Origin: Nonomuraea glycinis
GTDB lineage: Bacteria > Actinomycetota > Actinomycetes > Streptosporangiales > Streptosporangiaceae
Assembly (NCBI RefSeq): GCF_014646515.1
Contig: NZ_BMNK01000017.1
Coordinates: 1-64,000 of the forward strand
Length of the DNA stretch: 64,000 bases
Direction of reading: 5' to 3'
A program made the position numbers and the translations under genes. Shown here one piece after another: positions 30,482 through 38,877 of the stretch. Position 1 is the first letter of the stretch. Each line of letters opens with the position of its first letter. Below the pieces are notes generated by a model. The model saw only the letters and a program-made list of their open reading frames with translations. It had not been told where the DNA came from and did not search any database.

Positions 30482-32654
30482 GAGATCCCTCCCCGTTATG
30501 AACCAAGGCGATATCCTCGGGTCTGATCGGAACCCGAGTCAACCGCAGCCCGGTCGCCGCCCGCACGGCGGCCGCGATGGCGGGGGTGGACGACAGCGTC
30601 GGCGGCTCGCCCGCGCCGCGCAGTCCGTACGGCGCCGCCGGGTCCGGATTCTCCAGGATCTTCAGTGTCATCGGCGGCATGTCGAGGATGGTGGGGATCA
30701 GGTAGTCGGTGAAGGACGGGTTCAGCACCACGCCGTCGCGCACCTGGATCTCCTCCATCAGCGCCAGCCCCAGGCCCTGCGCCGATCCGCCGTGGATCTG
30801 CCCCTCCAGCGCCTGCGGGTTGAGCACCCGGCCCACGTCCTGCACCGCCGCCAGCTCCACCACCTTCACCAGGCCCAGCTCCACGTCCACGTCCACCACC
30901 GCCCGGTGCACGCACAGCGCGAGCTGGGTGTGCGAGTCCCCCTGCCCGGTCTCGGGGTGCAGCGGATAGGTGGGCCGGTGCCGGTACTCGCGCGTCTCCT
31001 CGATCGGGCCGAACTTCTCCAGCGCCTCCCGGGCCGGCAGCCCGCTGAAGCGCTCCCGTACGGCCTCGCAGGCGGCCTTCACCGCGCCACCGGTGACGTA
31101 CGACTGCCGCGAGGCGGAGGACGAGCCCGCCGAGCCGACCGAGGTGTCGGCGGTCGCCACGGTCACCTGCTCGACGCCCAGCTCGGTCCGGGCGATCTGC
31201 GCCTGGATCGTCACCAGCCCCTGCCCCACCTCGGCCGCCGCCGTGTGCACCGTGACGTGCGGCTCGCCGCCGACCAGCTCGGCCCGTACCCGGGCGGTGG
31301 AGTAGTCGTCGAAGCCTTCGGAGAAGCAGATGTTCTTGATCCCGACGCCGTAGCCGACGCCCCGCCGCACCTGCTCGCCATGGGTGGTCTGCGAGACGCC
31401 GCCGGGCAGCGCGCGCAGGTCCTGCCCGGCGGGGGCCGGCAGGGGGAAGCTCTCCAGGTCGCGCAGCATGTCCGCGAGCGGCGCCGGTGAGTCGATCACC
31501 TGGCCGGTGATGAGCGCGGAGCCCTGGGAGACCGCGTTGCGCACCCGGACCTCCACCGGCGACAGGCCGCACGCCTCGGCCAGCCGGTCCATCTGCGACT
31601 CGTAGGCGTAACAGGCCTGCACCGCGCCGAAGCCGCGCATCGCGCCGCAGGGCGGGTTGTTGGTGTAGACGCCGGTCGCGTCCACCCGGACGTTCGGCAC
31701 CTCGTACGGTCCCGCGCCGAGCGAGGCGGCGTTGCCGACGACCGCGGGGGAGGAGGAGCAGTAGGCGCCGCCGTCGAGCAGGATGTCGGCCTTGACGTAG
31801 ACGAGTCTGCCGTCGCGGGTGGCGCCGTGCTCGTAGCGCATCCGGGCCGGGTGGCGGTGCACATGGCCGAAGAACGACTCCTCGCGGCCGTAGGAGATCT
31901 TCACCGGGCGGTTCAGGCGCAGCGCCAGCATGCAGGCGTGCACCTGCATCGACAGGTCCTCCCGGGCGCCGAACGCGCCGCCGACGCCGGACAGGGTCAG
32001 CCGCACCTTGTCCGGCGGCAGGCCCAGGCAGGGGGCGAGCTGGTCGCGGTCCACGTGCAGCCACTGGGTGGCGATGTAGAGGTCGACGCCGCCGTCCTCG
32101 GCGGGGACCGCCAGGCCGGACTCCGGGCCGAGGAAGGCCTGGTCCTGCATGCCGACTTCGTACTCGCCGGTGACCACGACGTCGGCCTCGAAGGTGTCGC
32201 CCTTGCGCACCGGCTGATATCTGACGAAATTTCGGGACTCGCGGGGGTCTGTCACGGCTGCGCGGGGCTCGTACCGCACCACGATCGCCGCCGCCGCCCT
32301 GCGCGCCGTCTCCGGATGGTCGGCCGCCACCAGAGCCACCGGCTCTCCCTGGTAACGCACCTGGTCGATGGCGAGCACCGGCTGATCCTTCACGTCCAGC
32401 CCGTAGAACTTCTCGCCCGGCACGTCCTCGTGCGTCAGCACGGCGCGCACCCCGGGGATCGCCAGCGCCGGGCCCACATCGACGCCGCGGATCCAGGCCG
32501 AGGCGTGCGGGCTGCGCAGCGTCGCGCCCCAGACCATGCCCTCCAGCCACAGATCCGAGGCGTACGCGAACTCGCCGGTGACCTTCAGCACCGCGTCCGG
32601 CCGCTGCGCGCTGACGCCGACCCCCTGCCGCGCCTGACTCGCCGTCTCCGTCAT
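30465..32654 (-). CDS. Xanthine dehydrogenase-type molybdopterin-binding subunit
   Basis: The roughly 729-residue large subunit of the xanthine oxidase family has VTGEFAYASDL, then RSPHASAWIRGVDV and the Mo-cofactor stretch SGVGGAFGAREDLSMQVH. It also has PPCGAMRGFGAVQ, EVGQGLVTIQAQIA and the C-terminal active-site motif PYGLRGAGEPPTLSSTPAIA, which includes the catalytic GAGEP glutamate. It hydroxylates purines or related N-heterocycles. ATG 32654 was chosen; ATG 32669 is an in-frame alternative created by a 15-bp tandem duplication (32651-32680). The frame stays open into the PucR gene but without homology. The usual FAD and 2Fe-2S subunits are not next to it, so partners must be encoded elsewhere. 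Confidence 0.9.
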   Translation of the reverse strand: MTETASQARQGVGVSAQRPDAVLKVTGEFAYASDLWLEGMVWGATLRSPHASAWIRGVDVGPALAIPGVRAVLTHEDVPGEKFYGLDVKDQPVLAIDQVRYQGEPVALVAADHPETARRAAAAIVVRYEPRAAVTDPRESRNFVRYQPVRKGDTFEADVVVTGEYEVGMQDQAFLGPESGLAVPAEDGGVDLYIATQWLHVDRDQLAPCLGLPPDKVRLTLSGVGGAFGAREDLSMQVHACMLALRLNRPVKISYGREESFFGHVHRHPARMRYEHGATRDGRLVYVKADILLDGGAYCSSSPAVVGNAASLGAGPYEVPNVRVDATGVYTNNPPCGAMRGFGAVQACYAYESQMDRLAEACGLSPVEVRVRNAVSQGSALITGQVIDSPAPLADMLRDLESFPLPAPAGQDLRALPGGVSQTTHGEQVRRGVGYGVGIKNICFSEGFDDYSTARVRAELVGGEPHVTVHTAAAEVGQGLVTIQAQIARTELGVEQVTVATADTSVGSAGSSSASRQSYVTGGAVKAACEAVRERFSGLPAREALEKFGPIEETREYRHRPTYPLHPETGQGDSHTQLALCVHRAVVDVDVELGLVKVVELAAVQDVGRVLNPQALEGQIHGGSAQGLGLALMEEIQVRDGVVLNPSFTDYLIPTILDMPPMTLKILENPDPAAPYGLRGAGEPPTLSSTPAIAAAVRAATGLRLTRVPIRPEDIALVHNGEGSHGRCA

Positions 32655-32680
32655 CCTTCGAGTAGACATCCTCCGAGTAG
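32651..32680. repeat. 15-bp tandem duplication at the molybdopterin-subunit start
   Basis: On the minus strand CTACTCGGAGGATGT is followed directly by CTACTCGAAGGATGA. Each copy holds an in-frame ATG preceded by a purine-rich GGAGG or GAAGG, so the duplication creates two possible starts. Confidence 0.75.
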
Positions 32681-32762
32681 AGCACCGCCGCCCGCCACCC
32701 GGAATGCGCGCGGCGTGAAATCGGGGTAAGGGGTTGACCGGCCGACTTGTATATTCCTCCAA

Positions 32763-34364
32763 GTGCGGATAAGTGACCTTTTGGCCATCGAGGAACTGCG
32801 CCTCAGCCTGCTCGCCGGCGACCCCGGCCGCACGTTCGGCACCGTGCACATCACGGACCTGCCGGAACCGGGCCGCTACCTGTCGGGCGGCGAGCTGGTG
32901 CTGACCGGGCTGATGTGGCGGCACTCGCCCGCCGACTCCGCGCGCTTCGTGGCCGCCCTGGCGCAGGCCGGGGTGGCGGCGCTCGGCGCCGGCCAGGCCC
33001 ACCTCGGGCACGTGCCCGAGGACCTGGTCCGTGCCTGCGAGCAGGCCGGACTGCCGCTGCTGGAAGTGCCCACCGAAACCTCCTTCGCCGCCCTGACCGA
33101 GCTGGTGACGCCGCGCCTGTCGGGCGACGCCCGCGACGCGCTCGGCCGCCACCGCCGCCTGCTCGCCGCCGTCGCCGACGGCGGCCTGCCCGAGCTGTTC
33201 GCGCTGACCGCCGCGGAGCTCGGCGTCACGGGCGCGGTGGTCTCCGCCGTCGGCCAGGTGATCATCGGCTCCCCAGAGGATCCGGTACGGCTGGCGCGGG
33301 CCTACCTGACCGCGCCCCGGCTGCCCTGCCTGGCCGGGGGACAGACCGTGTTCGGCGTCGGCCGTGGCCACCGTGCGGCGGGCTGGGCCCTGGCCTGCGA
33401 CGGCGACCTGCTCGACCGCCCCGACCTCGGCTACGAGCTCGCGGCCTGCGTCGAGCTGGAACGCGGCCGGATGGAGGAAGGACGACGGGTCGAGCGCCGC
33501 CTCATCGCCCGCCTCGTCCAGGGCGCTACGTCCGGCGCCGACCCGGCCGAGCTCAGCGCCCGCCTGCGCACCTGCGGCCTCACCGACACCGAGCCGTACA
33601 CCATCGTCACCGCTGGCACGGACCCCAGCGCCGACCCCCGCCCGGGTGCGCGGAGCGGGGCCGGCAAGGGCGTCGGGGGCGGAGGGGCCGGCAAGGGCGT
33701 CGGGGGCGGAGGGGGCGCGGTCGTGGGCGGGCGGCGGGGGGAGGGGGACCTGCTGGACGGGTGGATTCTGGAGGAGTTGCTCGGGCGGGAGGTGGTCGCC
33801 GCGGCGGGCGGCGATGGGGTGGGCGGTGACGGGGTGGGCGGTGACGGGGCGGTGGCGGTGGTGCCGTTGCGTGGAGGGACCGTGGCGGAGCTGGCCGGGC
33901 GGTTGCGCGCGGGGGCCGAGGTGCTCGGCGCGCTGCCGGGGATGCGCGCGAGCGTGGGGATGAGCGGCGCGCTGATCGGGGCGGCCGCGCTCAAGGGGGG
34001 CATCGACGAGGCCGGGCACGCGGTGCGGCTGGCCCGGGCCCGGTCGGGCGGGGTGGCGACGAGCGACGAAATCTACACCCACGCGCTGCTGCTGGCCACC
34101 GTCCCCGGTGACGTGCGCGCCTCGTTCGCGGACCGCCTGCTGGGGCCGCTGCGCGCCTACGACGCCCGACACCAGTCAGAGCTCGTACGCACCCTCGGCA
34201 CCTTCCTCGACTGCGCCGGGTCCTGGAACGCCTGCGCCGAGCGGATGCACGTGCACGTCAACACGGTTCGTTACCGGGTCAAACGGGTGGAGGAGCTCAC
34301 CGGCAAGGATCTGTCCACGATGGCGGACCGGGTGGACTTCTTCCTGGCGCTCAAGGCCGGCTGA
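32763..34364 (+). CDS. PucR-family transcriptional regulator
   Basis: This 533-residue protein has an N-terminal PucR domain (ISDLLAIEELRLSLLAGDPG, LTGLMWRHSPADSARFVAAL), a central region, and a C-terminal HTH_30 helix-turn-helix (FLDCAGSWNACAERMHVHVN, then TVRYRVKRVEELTG). PucR regulators control purine or other catabolic genes; the divergent molybdopterin oxidase, EF-hand and purine permease genes are likely targets. A glycine-rich insert (about 299-365) made of DNA tandem repeats separates the halves. GTG 32763 lies about 7 bp after a TATATT box at 32750-32755, so the mRNA may be leaderless. Confidence 0.88.
   Translation: MRISDLLAIEELRLSLLAGDPGRTFGTVHITDLPEPGRYLSGGELVLTGLMWRHSPADSARFVAALAQAGVAALGAGQAHLGHVPEDLVRACEQAGLPLLEVPTETSFAALTELVTPRLSGDARDALGRHRRLLAAVADGGLPELFALTAAELGVTGAVVSAVGQVIIGSPEDPVRLARAYLTAPRLPCLAGGQTVFGVGRGHRAAGWALACDGDLLDRPDLGYELAACVELERGRMEEGRRVERRLIARLVQGATSGADPAELSARLRTCGLTDTEPYTIVTAGTDPSADPRPGARSGAGKGVGGGGAGKGVGGGGGAVVGGRRGEGDLLDGWILEELLGREVVAAAGGDGVGGDGVGGDGAVAVVPLRGGTVAELAGRLRAGAEVLGALPGMRASVGMSGALIGAAALKGGIDEAGHAVRLARARSGGVATSDEIYTHALLLATVPGDVRASFADRLLGPLRAYDARHQSELVRTLGTFLDCAGSWNACAERMHVHVNTVRYRVKRVEELTGKDLSTMADRVDFFLALKAG
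33657..33854. repeat. GC-rich tandem repeats coding the PucR glycine insert
   Basis: A perfect 27-bp unit starting GGGGCCGGCAAGGGCGTCGG occurs twice (33657-33683, 33684-33710). A 15-bp unit like GGTGACGGGGTGGGC occurs three times (33810-33824, 33825-33839, 33840-33854). Both keep the frame and encode GAGKGVGGG and GDGVG repeats, giving a flexible linker of likely variable length. Confidence 0.85.
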
Positions 34365-34655
34365 CCGCTCAGGAGGGGGCGTGGGGAGCCGAGGTCGATC
34401 ACCGCGCCGCCTGCGGCGGACACGGGGCCGAGAAGGCCGAGGTCGTCAGCCGTACGACTCCCCACACGAAAGCAGACCGTCCGGGCTACGGCAGCGTAGG
34501 CCGGATCATCCTGGAACAGCGAGAACCGCTGCGCAGCGAGGTCTGGCGGAGAGCATATGGTCGTTATAGAGAAGAAATGTTAACGTCAAATCTCAGGTGA
34601 ACACCGTGTAGCTCGTCGGCTGGGACGGCTGAGGCGCCACTGCCCAGGTCATGGC
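34365..34655. other. 291-bp stretch without a convincing gene
   Basis: No frame here has both a start with ribosome site and the local codon bias. The part 34480-34600 is AT-richer (TGGTCGTTATAGAGAAGAAA, then ATGTTAACGTC). It contains a short open frame without a start (about 38 codons, including IILEQREPLRSEVW) that could be the debris of an old gene. A terminator for the PucR gene is not obvious. Confidence 0.5.
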
Positions 34656-34799
34656 TCAGCAGCACAGCTCGTCGACCATGGCGGCCATGGGGGCCGAGGG
34701 GGCAGACGTTGTGGCGGTTGCGGCCGTACTATGGCTGCCGACGGCCACGAGGGCCGCGAGCAAGGCAACGAGTGCGGACAGGGTAAGGCGCGTACGCAT
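34656..34799 (-). CDS. Short secreted peptide (47 aa) divergent from the XRE-TPR regulator
   Basis: ATG 34799 follows GGGAGATCCTC (good ribosome site) and the frame runs to TGA at 34658-34656. The product starts MRTRLTLSALVALLAALVAV, a short basic n-region and a strong hydrophobic core. A small-residue Ser/Thr/Ala segment follows, with likely signal-peptidase sites around residues 25-30. The peptide ends MAAMVDELCC. The mature peptide would be about 20 residues, with a terminal Cys pair. Codons are GC-ending as in real genes. It is head-to-head, 63 bp from the start of an HTH plus TPR regulator, the arrangement of pheromone precursors and their RRNPP receptors. That role is inference; no family match is known to me. 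Confidence 0.6.
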   Translation of the reverse strand: MRTRLTLSALVALLAALVAVGSHSTAATATTSAPSAPMAAMVDELCC

Positions 34800-34862
34800 G
34801 AGGATCTCCCTCGACGATCTGCGGGTTTTGCTCGGAACTTATCATCTCAGGGAGTGGCGACC

Positions 34863-36146
34863 GTGACCACATCTGACCTAGTCGGACTCCGTATCAAGAC
34901 GGTGAGGCGGCAGCGTGGTCTGTCTCAGGCCCAGCTCGCGCATCCCGAGTTGTCTGACAGCTATGTCTCCTTGATCGAGAGTGGCAAGCGTACCCCCACT
35001 CCTGCTGTTCTGGAGTTGCTGGCCCAGAAACTCGACTGCTCGCTCTCATACCTCATCAACGGCGTCACCGCCGAGCAGATGGAGGACATCGAGCTCTCAC
35101 TTGGTTACGCCAGGCTGGCGCTGGAGAACGGTGAAGTCCAGGAGGCTCGCTCCCGCTTCGCCGAGCTGCTTGCGGACAACAACCTGACAGGTCTCGCGTC
35201 GCTACGTCAAGACACCGAATTCGGCCTGGCCCTTGCCACGGAGGCGTGCGGCGACCGCGACGGCGCGATCGAGATCCTGCACCATCTGCAGAGCGAGGAG
35301 CTGCCCACGGACCGTCGGATCGAGGTCGCCATCGCGCTGTGCCGGGTCTACCGCCAGAGCAACCGGCTGACCGAGGCGGTCGAGATCGGCGAGCGCGTCC
35401 TGGGCGCCTCGGCCCGGCCCAGCTGGTCCGACCTGCTGGTCGAGCTGGGCGCGACCCTGCTGGCCGCCTACCTCGTGCGCGGCGATCACCTGCGCGCCAG
35501 GCAGTTCGCCGCCGAGCTGCTCAACGCGGCCGAGGCGCTCGGCACCCCCCGGGCCATGGCCGCCGCCAACTGGAACGCCGCCTACACCGCCGAGCACACC
35601 GGCCACCGCGAGGAGGCCCTGGTCTTCACCGAGCGCGCCCTGGCGCTGATGGGTGAGACCGAGCAGCCGCGCCTGCTGGCCAAGATGCGGGTCGCGCACG
35701 CGCAGCTCAAGCGGCGCGTGCAGCCGCAGGAGGCGGCCAAGCTGGCCCAGCAGCTCAAGCGCGCCATCAGCGAGCAGGAGCAGAGCTCCACCAGCGTGAT
35801 AGACCGGGCGCGGGCGCTGACCGAGCTGGCCAGCGTCGAGTTCATGACCGGCGAGATCGACAAGGCGATCGAGCACGGGCACGCCGCCGACGAGCTGCTG
35901 TCGGCCTCGGGCATGAACCAGGTGCCGGAGACGCAGCTGCTGCTGGGGCGGGCGCACAGCGTGCGCGGCGACGTCGCCAAGGCCGGGCGGCACCTGGAGC
36001 GGATCCGTGAGGCGCTGACGCCGCTGCCCTCCTCCTACCAGTCCGCGGGCTCGTGGCTCGCCACGGCCGAGACGCTGGAGCACATGGGCGACGCCGACGG
36101 CGCGGTCGAGGCCTATGAGCGCGCACTGGCCTGTGCCGGACTGTAG
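34863..36146 (+). CDS. XRE-family regulator with C-terminal TPR array (RRNPP-like layout)
   Basis: This 427-residue cytosolic protein has an N-terminal XRE/Cro helix-turn-helix (residues 7-65: LRIKTVRRQRGLSQAQLAHP, then SDSYVSLIESGKRTPTPAVL). About 350 residues of TPR-type helical pairs follow (EEALVFTERALALMGE, GEIDKAIEHGHAADELL, GDADGAVEAYERALACAG). HTH plus TPR is the architecture of the Rgg/PlcR/NprR/PrgX receptors that bind imported peptides, and of many orphan actinomycete regulators. GTG 34863 is chosen because AGGGAG lies 9 bases upstream; GTG 34854 is too close to it. It is divergent from a 47-codon secreted-peptide gene with a 63-bp shared promoter region. The CopC gene downstream probably has its own promoter. 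Confidence 0.85.
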   Translation: MTTSDLVGLRIKTVRRQRGLSQAQLAHPELSDSYVSLIESGKRTPTPAVLELLAQKLDCSLSYLINGVTAEQMEDIELSLGYARLALENGEVQEARSRFAELLADNNLTGLASLRQDTEFGLALATEACGDRDGAIEILHHLQSEELPTDRRIEVAIALCRVYRQSNRLTEAVEIGERVLGASARPSWSDLLVELGATLLAAYLVRGDHLRARQFAAELLNAAEALGTPRAMAAANWNAAYTAEHTGHREEALVFTERALALMGETEQPRLLAKMRVAHAQLKRRVQPQEAAKLAQQLKRAISEQEQSSTSVIDRARALTELASVEFMTGEIDKAIEHGHAADELLSASGMNQVPETQLLLGRAHSVRGDVAKAGRHLERIREALTPLPSSYQSAGSWLATAETLEHMGDADGAVEAYERALACAGL

Positions 36147-36220
36147 GGAGCGGATCGCGGAGGGCGAATTGTAGCGGTCGAGTCCGGACCGGGCGGACGC
36201 GTCGGTAGCCTTGGGGTGCC

Positions 36221-36802
36221 ATGAAGAAATCCCCGTTCGCGGCCGCCGCCGCGATTCTCGCTGCCCTGTTCGTGCTCGCCACCGCCGCGCCCGCTCTGGC
36301 CCACGACGCGCTCAAGAGCAGTGACCCGGCGAAGGACGCCACGGTCAAGACTCTCGACGAGGTCACGCTGGAGTTCACCGGCAGTGTGCGGATGCCGTTC
36401 GTCATCGTGCGCGGTGCCGGTGAGGCCCAGTTCCAGGCCGGTAAGCCGGACCTGGACGGGCCGGTGGTGACGCAGAAGCTCAAGGGCGAGCTGTCCGACG
36501 GAAAGTATGTGATCGCTTACCGGGTGGTCTCCTCCGACGGGCACCCGATCGAGGGCGAGATCCCCTTCACGGTGAAGGGCGCCACGCCGTCGCAGTCGCC
36601 GACGGCGGCGAGCCCCGAAGCCACCGAGTCCGCCGCCCCGGCCGCTTCTCCCGAAGCGTCACCGGCCCAGGCGCCGGCCGAGCCGGTGGCGGCCGAGAAC
36701 GAGGCCACGACCTCGTTCCCGATCTGGCTGCTGGTCGTCGTCGGCGCGCTCGTCGGCATCGGCGTCGGGTTCCTGCTCAGCGCGCGGAAGAAGAAGCCAT
36801 GA
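36221..36802 (+). CDS. CopC-domain copper-binding membrane-anchored protein
   Basis: The 193-residue protein has a cleavable signal peptide ending APALA, so the mature chain would begin HDALKSSDP with the N-terminal histidine used by CopC to bind copper. The domain ends with the conserved SDGHPIEGEIPFTVKG, which has a second His. A Pro/Ala/Ser/Glu linker, one C-terminal membrane helix (about 167-187) and the tail RKKKP follow, so it is tethered to the outer face. It overlaps the CopD/CtaG gene by 4 bp. The pair resembles YcnJ-type copper import and handling. Confidence 0.92.
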   Translation: MKKSPFAAAAAILAALFVLATAAPALAHDALKSSDPAKDATVKTLDEVTLEFTGSVRMPFVIVRGAGEAQFQAGKPDLDGPVVTQKLKGELSDGKYVIAYRVVSSDGHPIEGEIPFTVKGATPSQSPTAASPEATESAAPAASPEASPAQAPAEPVAAENEATTSFPIWLLVVVGALVGIGVGFLLSARKKKP

Positions 36803-38775
36803 CCAGAGCCGCCCGGCTCGGGCTGGCGTCGGTCGTCGCGGCGGTCGCCGGCCTGGTGATCGCCATGATCGCCGGCGGCGCGGCCTTCCCCCGGATCATC
36901 CTGGGCGTGCCCTCCTCCGGCGTGGTCACGCGCTGGGGGCTGCCGATCTCCAAGCTGTTCCTGGACGTGGCCGGTCTGACCACCGTCGGCCTGCTGCTGG
37001 CGGCCACGCTCCTGTTGCCCAACGACAAGGGCATGCTCGGCAAGACCGCGCTCGGCTATGTCCGGGCCGCCTCGTGGGCGGCGCTGGCCTGGGCCGGGGC
37101 GGCCTTCCTCACCATGGTGTTCAGCGTCTCCGACGTCTGGGCCAGGTCGGTGCCGGAGATCCTCAACCGCAGCTTCCTGGTCGGCTACGCCACCCAGGAG
37201 AGCCCCGGCATCGCGCTCACCCTCGTGCTGCTGTTCGGCGTGTCGATCGCGCTGTTCTCGCGGGGCGCCATCACCGCCGGAGCCTCGGGCGCGCTGCTGC
37301 TGTTCGCGCTGGCCGCGCTGCTGCCGCCGGCGCTCACCGGGCACTCGGCGTCCTCGCCCAACCACGGCCTGGCCACCACCGGTCTGGCGCTGCACCTGCT
37401 CACGCTGGCATTGTGGGTCGGCGGGCTGGCGGTGCTCGCGCTGCACGCCCTGCTGAAGAAGCCGCAGCTCGACGTGGCGGCCGACCGCTTCTCCCGGATG
37501 GCCCTGTGGTGTTATGCCGGGGTCGGCGTGTCCGGGCTGGCGAGTGTGGTGGCCCGGCTGGCCGACGTGTCCGACCTGTGGACGTCCAGCTACGGCGTGC
37601 TGATCGTGATCAAGATCGTGGCCTTCGTGCTGCTCGGCTACGTGGGCTGGTGGCACCGGCAGCGCACGCTGGTGGAGCTCACCGCGGGCAGGCCGCGCGC
37701 GTTCGCCCGGCTGGCCGGCGGCGAGCTGCTGTTCATGCTCGCCACCGTCGGCCTGGCCGTGGCGCTGGCGCGCACGCCCCCGCCGCCCGTCAGCCTGCCC
37801 GCCGGACGAGCCTTCGACCTGCTCGGCTACCCGGTCCCGCCGCCCATCTCGCTGGCGAACATCGCCTCCCTGTGGTGGTTCGACCTGTTCTTCGCGATCG
37901 TGGCCGCCGTGCTCGCCGGCCTGTACGGCGCGGGCGTCATCAGGCTCGCGCGGCGCGGCGACTCGTGGCCCAAGGGCCGCACCGTGTCCTGGTTCATCGG
38001 CGTGCTGATCCTGGTCATCGCCACGCAGAGCGGCCTGGCCCGCTACGCCAAGGTCATGTTCGACGTGCACATGATCGAGCACATGACGCTCGCCATGATC
38101 GTGCCGATCTTCCTGGTCCTCGGCGGGCCCGTCACCCTCGCCCTGCGCGCGCTCAAGCCCGCCGCCAAGCGCGGCGACCGGGGGCCGCGCGAGTGGCTGA
38201 CGGCGATCCTGCACAGCAGGTTCGTCAAGATCGCCGGGCATCCGGCCATCGCCACCGCGATCTTCATCGCCTCCACCTACGCGCTCTACTTCACGCCGCT
38301 GTTCGAGTCCGCGATGCAGGAGCATCTCGGGCACATCATCATGACCCTGCACTTCCTGCTGAGCGGCTGCCTGTTCTTCTGGGTGGTCATCGGCATCGAC
38401 CCGGGCCCCTACCGCCTGCCGCACGTCGGCAGGCTGCTGCTGCTGTTCGTCACCATGCCGTTCCACGCCTTCTTCGGCATCGCGCTGATGATGACCGGCT
38501 CGGTCATCGCCTCCGGCTGGTACGAGCAGCTCGACCGTACCTGGGGCGAGTCGTTGCTGCGTGAGCAGCAGAACGGCGGCGCCATCGCCTGGGGCTTCGG
38601 CGAGATCCCCACCCTGATCGTGCTGCTGGCCATCGCCGCGCAGTGGTACCAGAGCGAGGAGCGCACGGCCCGGCGCAGCGACCGTAAGGCCGACCGCTCC
38701 CCGGGCGGCGACCCGGAGCTCAACTCCTACAACGACTACCTGGCCCGCCTCAACCGCGCGGACAAGGGCGAATGA
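36799..38775 (+). CDS. CopD-CtaG fusion: copper import / cytochrome c oxidase assembly protein
   Basis: This 658-residue membrane protein has an N-terminal CopD domain (ATTGLALHLLTLALWVGGLA, RFSRMALWCYAGVGVSG) and a C-terminal CtaG/caa3_CtaG domain (FDVHMIEHMTLAMIVPIFL, LGHIIMTLHFLLSGCLFFW, GIDPGPYRLPHVGRLLL). About 14 helices are expected, with His residues facing the outer side. It starts 4 bp inside copC (ATGA). Together they probably take up and pass copper to the oxidase CuB or CuA sites. A charged C-terminal tail (SEERTARRSDRKADRS) faces the cytosol. Confidence 0.92.
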   Translation: MTRAARLGLASVVAAVAGLVIAMIAGGAAFPRIILGVPSSGVVTRWGLPISKLFLDVAGLTTVGLLLAATLLLPNDKGMLGKTALGYVRAASWAALAWAGAAFLTMVFSVSDVWARSVPEILNRSFLVGYATQESPGIALTLVLLFGVSIALFSRGAITAGASGALLLFALAALLPPALTGHSASSPNHGLATTGLALHLLTLALWVGGLAVLALHALLKKPQLDVAADRFSRMALWCYAGVGVSGLASVVARLADVSDLWTSSYGVLIVIKIVAFVLLGYVGWWHRQRTLVELTAGRPRAFARLAGGELLFMLATVGLAVALARTPPPPVSLPAGRAFDLLGYPVPPPISLANIASLWWFDLFFAIVAAVLAGLYGAGVIRLARRGDSWPKGRTVSWFIGVLILVIATQSGLARYAKVMFDVHMIEHMTLAMIVPIFLVLGGPVTLALRALKPAAKRGDRGPREWLTAILHSRFVKIAGHPAIATAIFIASTYALYFTPLFESAMQEHLGHIIMTLHFLLSGCLFFWVVIGIDPGPYRLPHVGRLLLLFVTMPFHAFFGIALMMTGSVIASGWYEQLDRTWGESLLREQQNGGAIAWGFGEIPTLIVLLAIAAQWYQSEERTARRSDRKADRSPGGDPELNSYNDYLARLNRADKGE

Positions 38776-38877
38776 CGTAGGCGTTAGCGACCTGGGTCCA
38801 CCTCCGGTGGCCGCGAGGCCAGGATCGATGGACCTGGGTCCGATGCCGCCCGGGCCCGCGTCCGATGGACTGGACAC

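Noticed and set aside
28755..31490. 911-codon plus-strand frame opposite the NCS2 permease, EF-hand and molybdopterin-subunit genes
   Set aside because: The translation is a Arg/His/Gln-rich low-complexity shadow of three clear genes on the other strand.
30465..34172. Very long minus-strand open frame (1235 codons) spanning the molybdopterin subunit and the PucR gene
   Set aside because: The first 500 codons lie antisense to PucR, have no homology and are open only because of the high GC content; the real gene starts near 32654.
34480..34600. Start-less frame with IILEQREPLRSEVW in the gap after PucR
   Set aside because: No start codon with ribosome site and no recognisable family; perhaps debris of an old gene, too weak to annotate.
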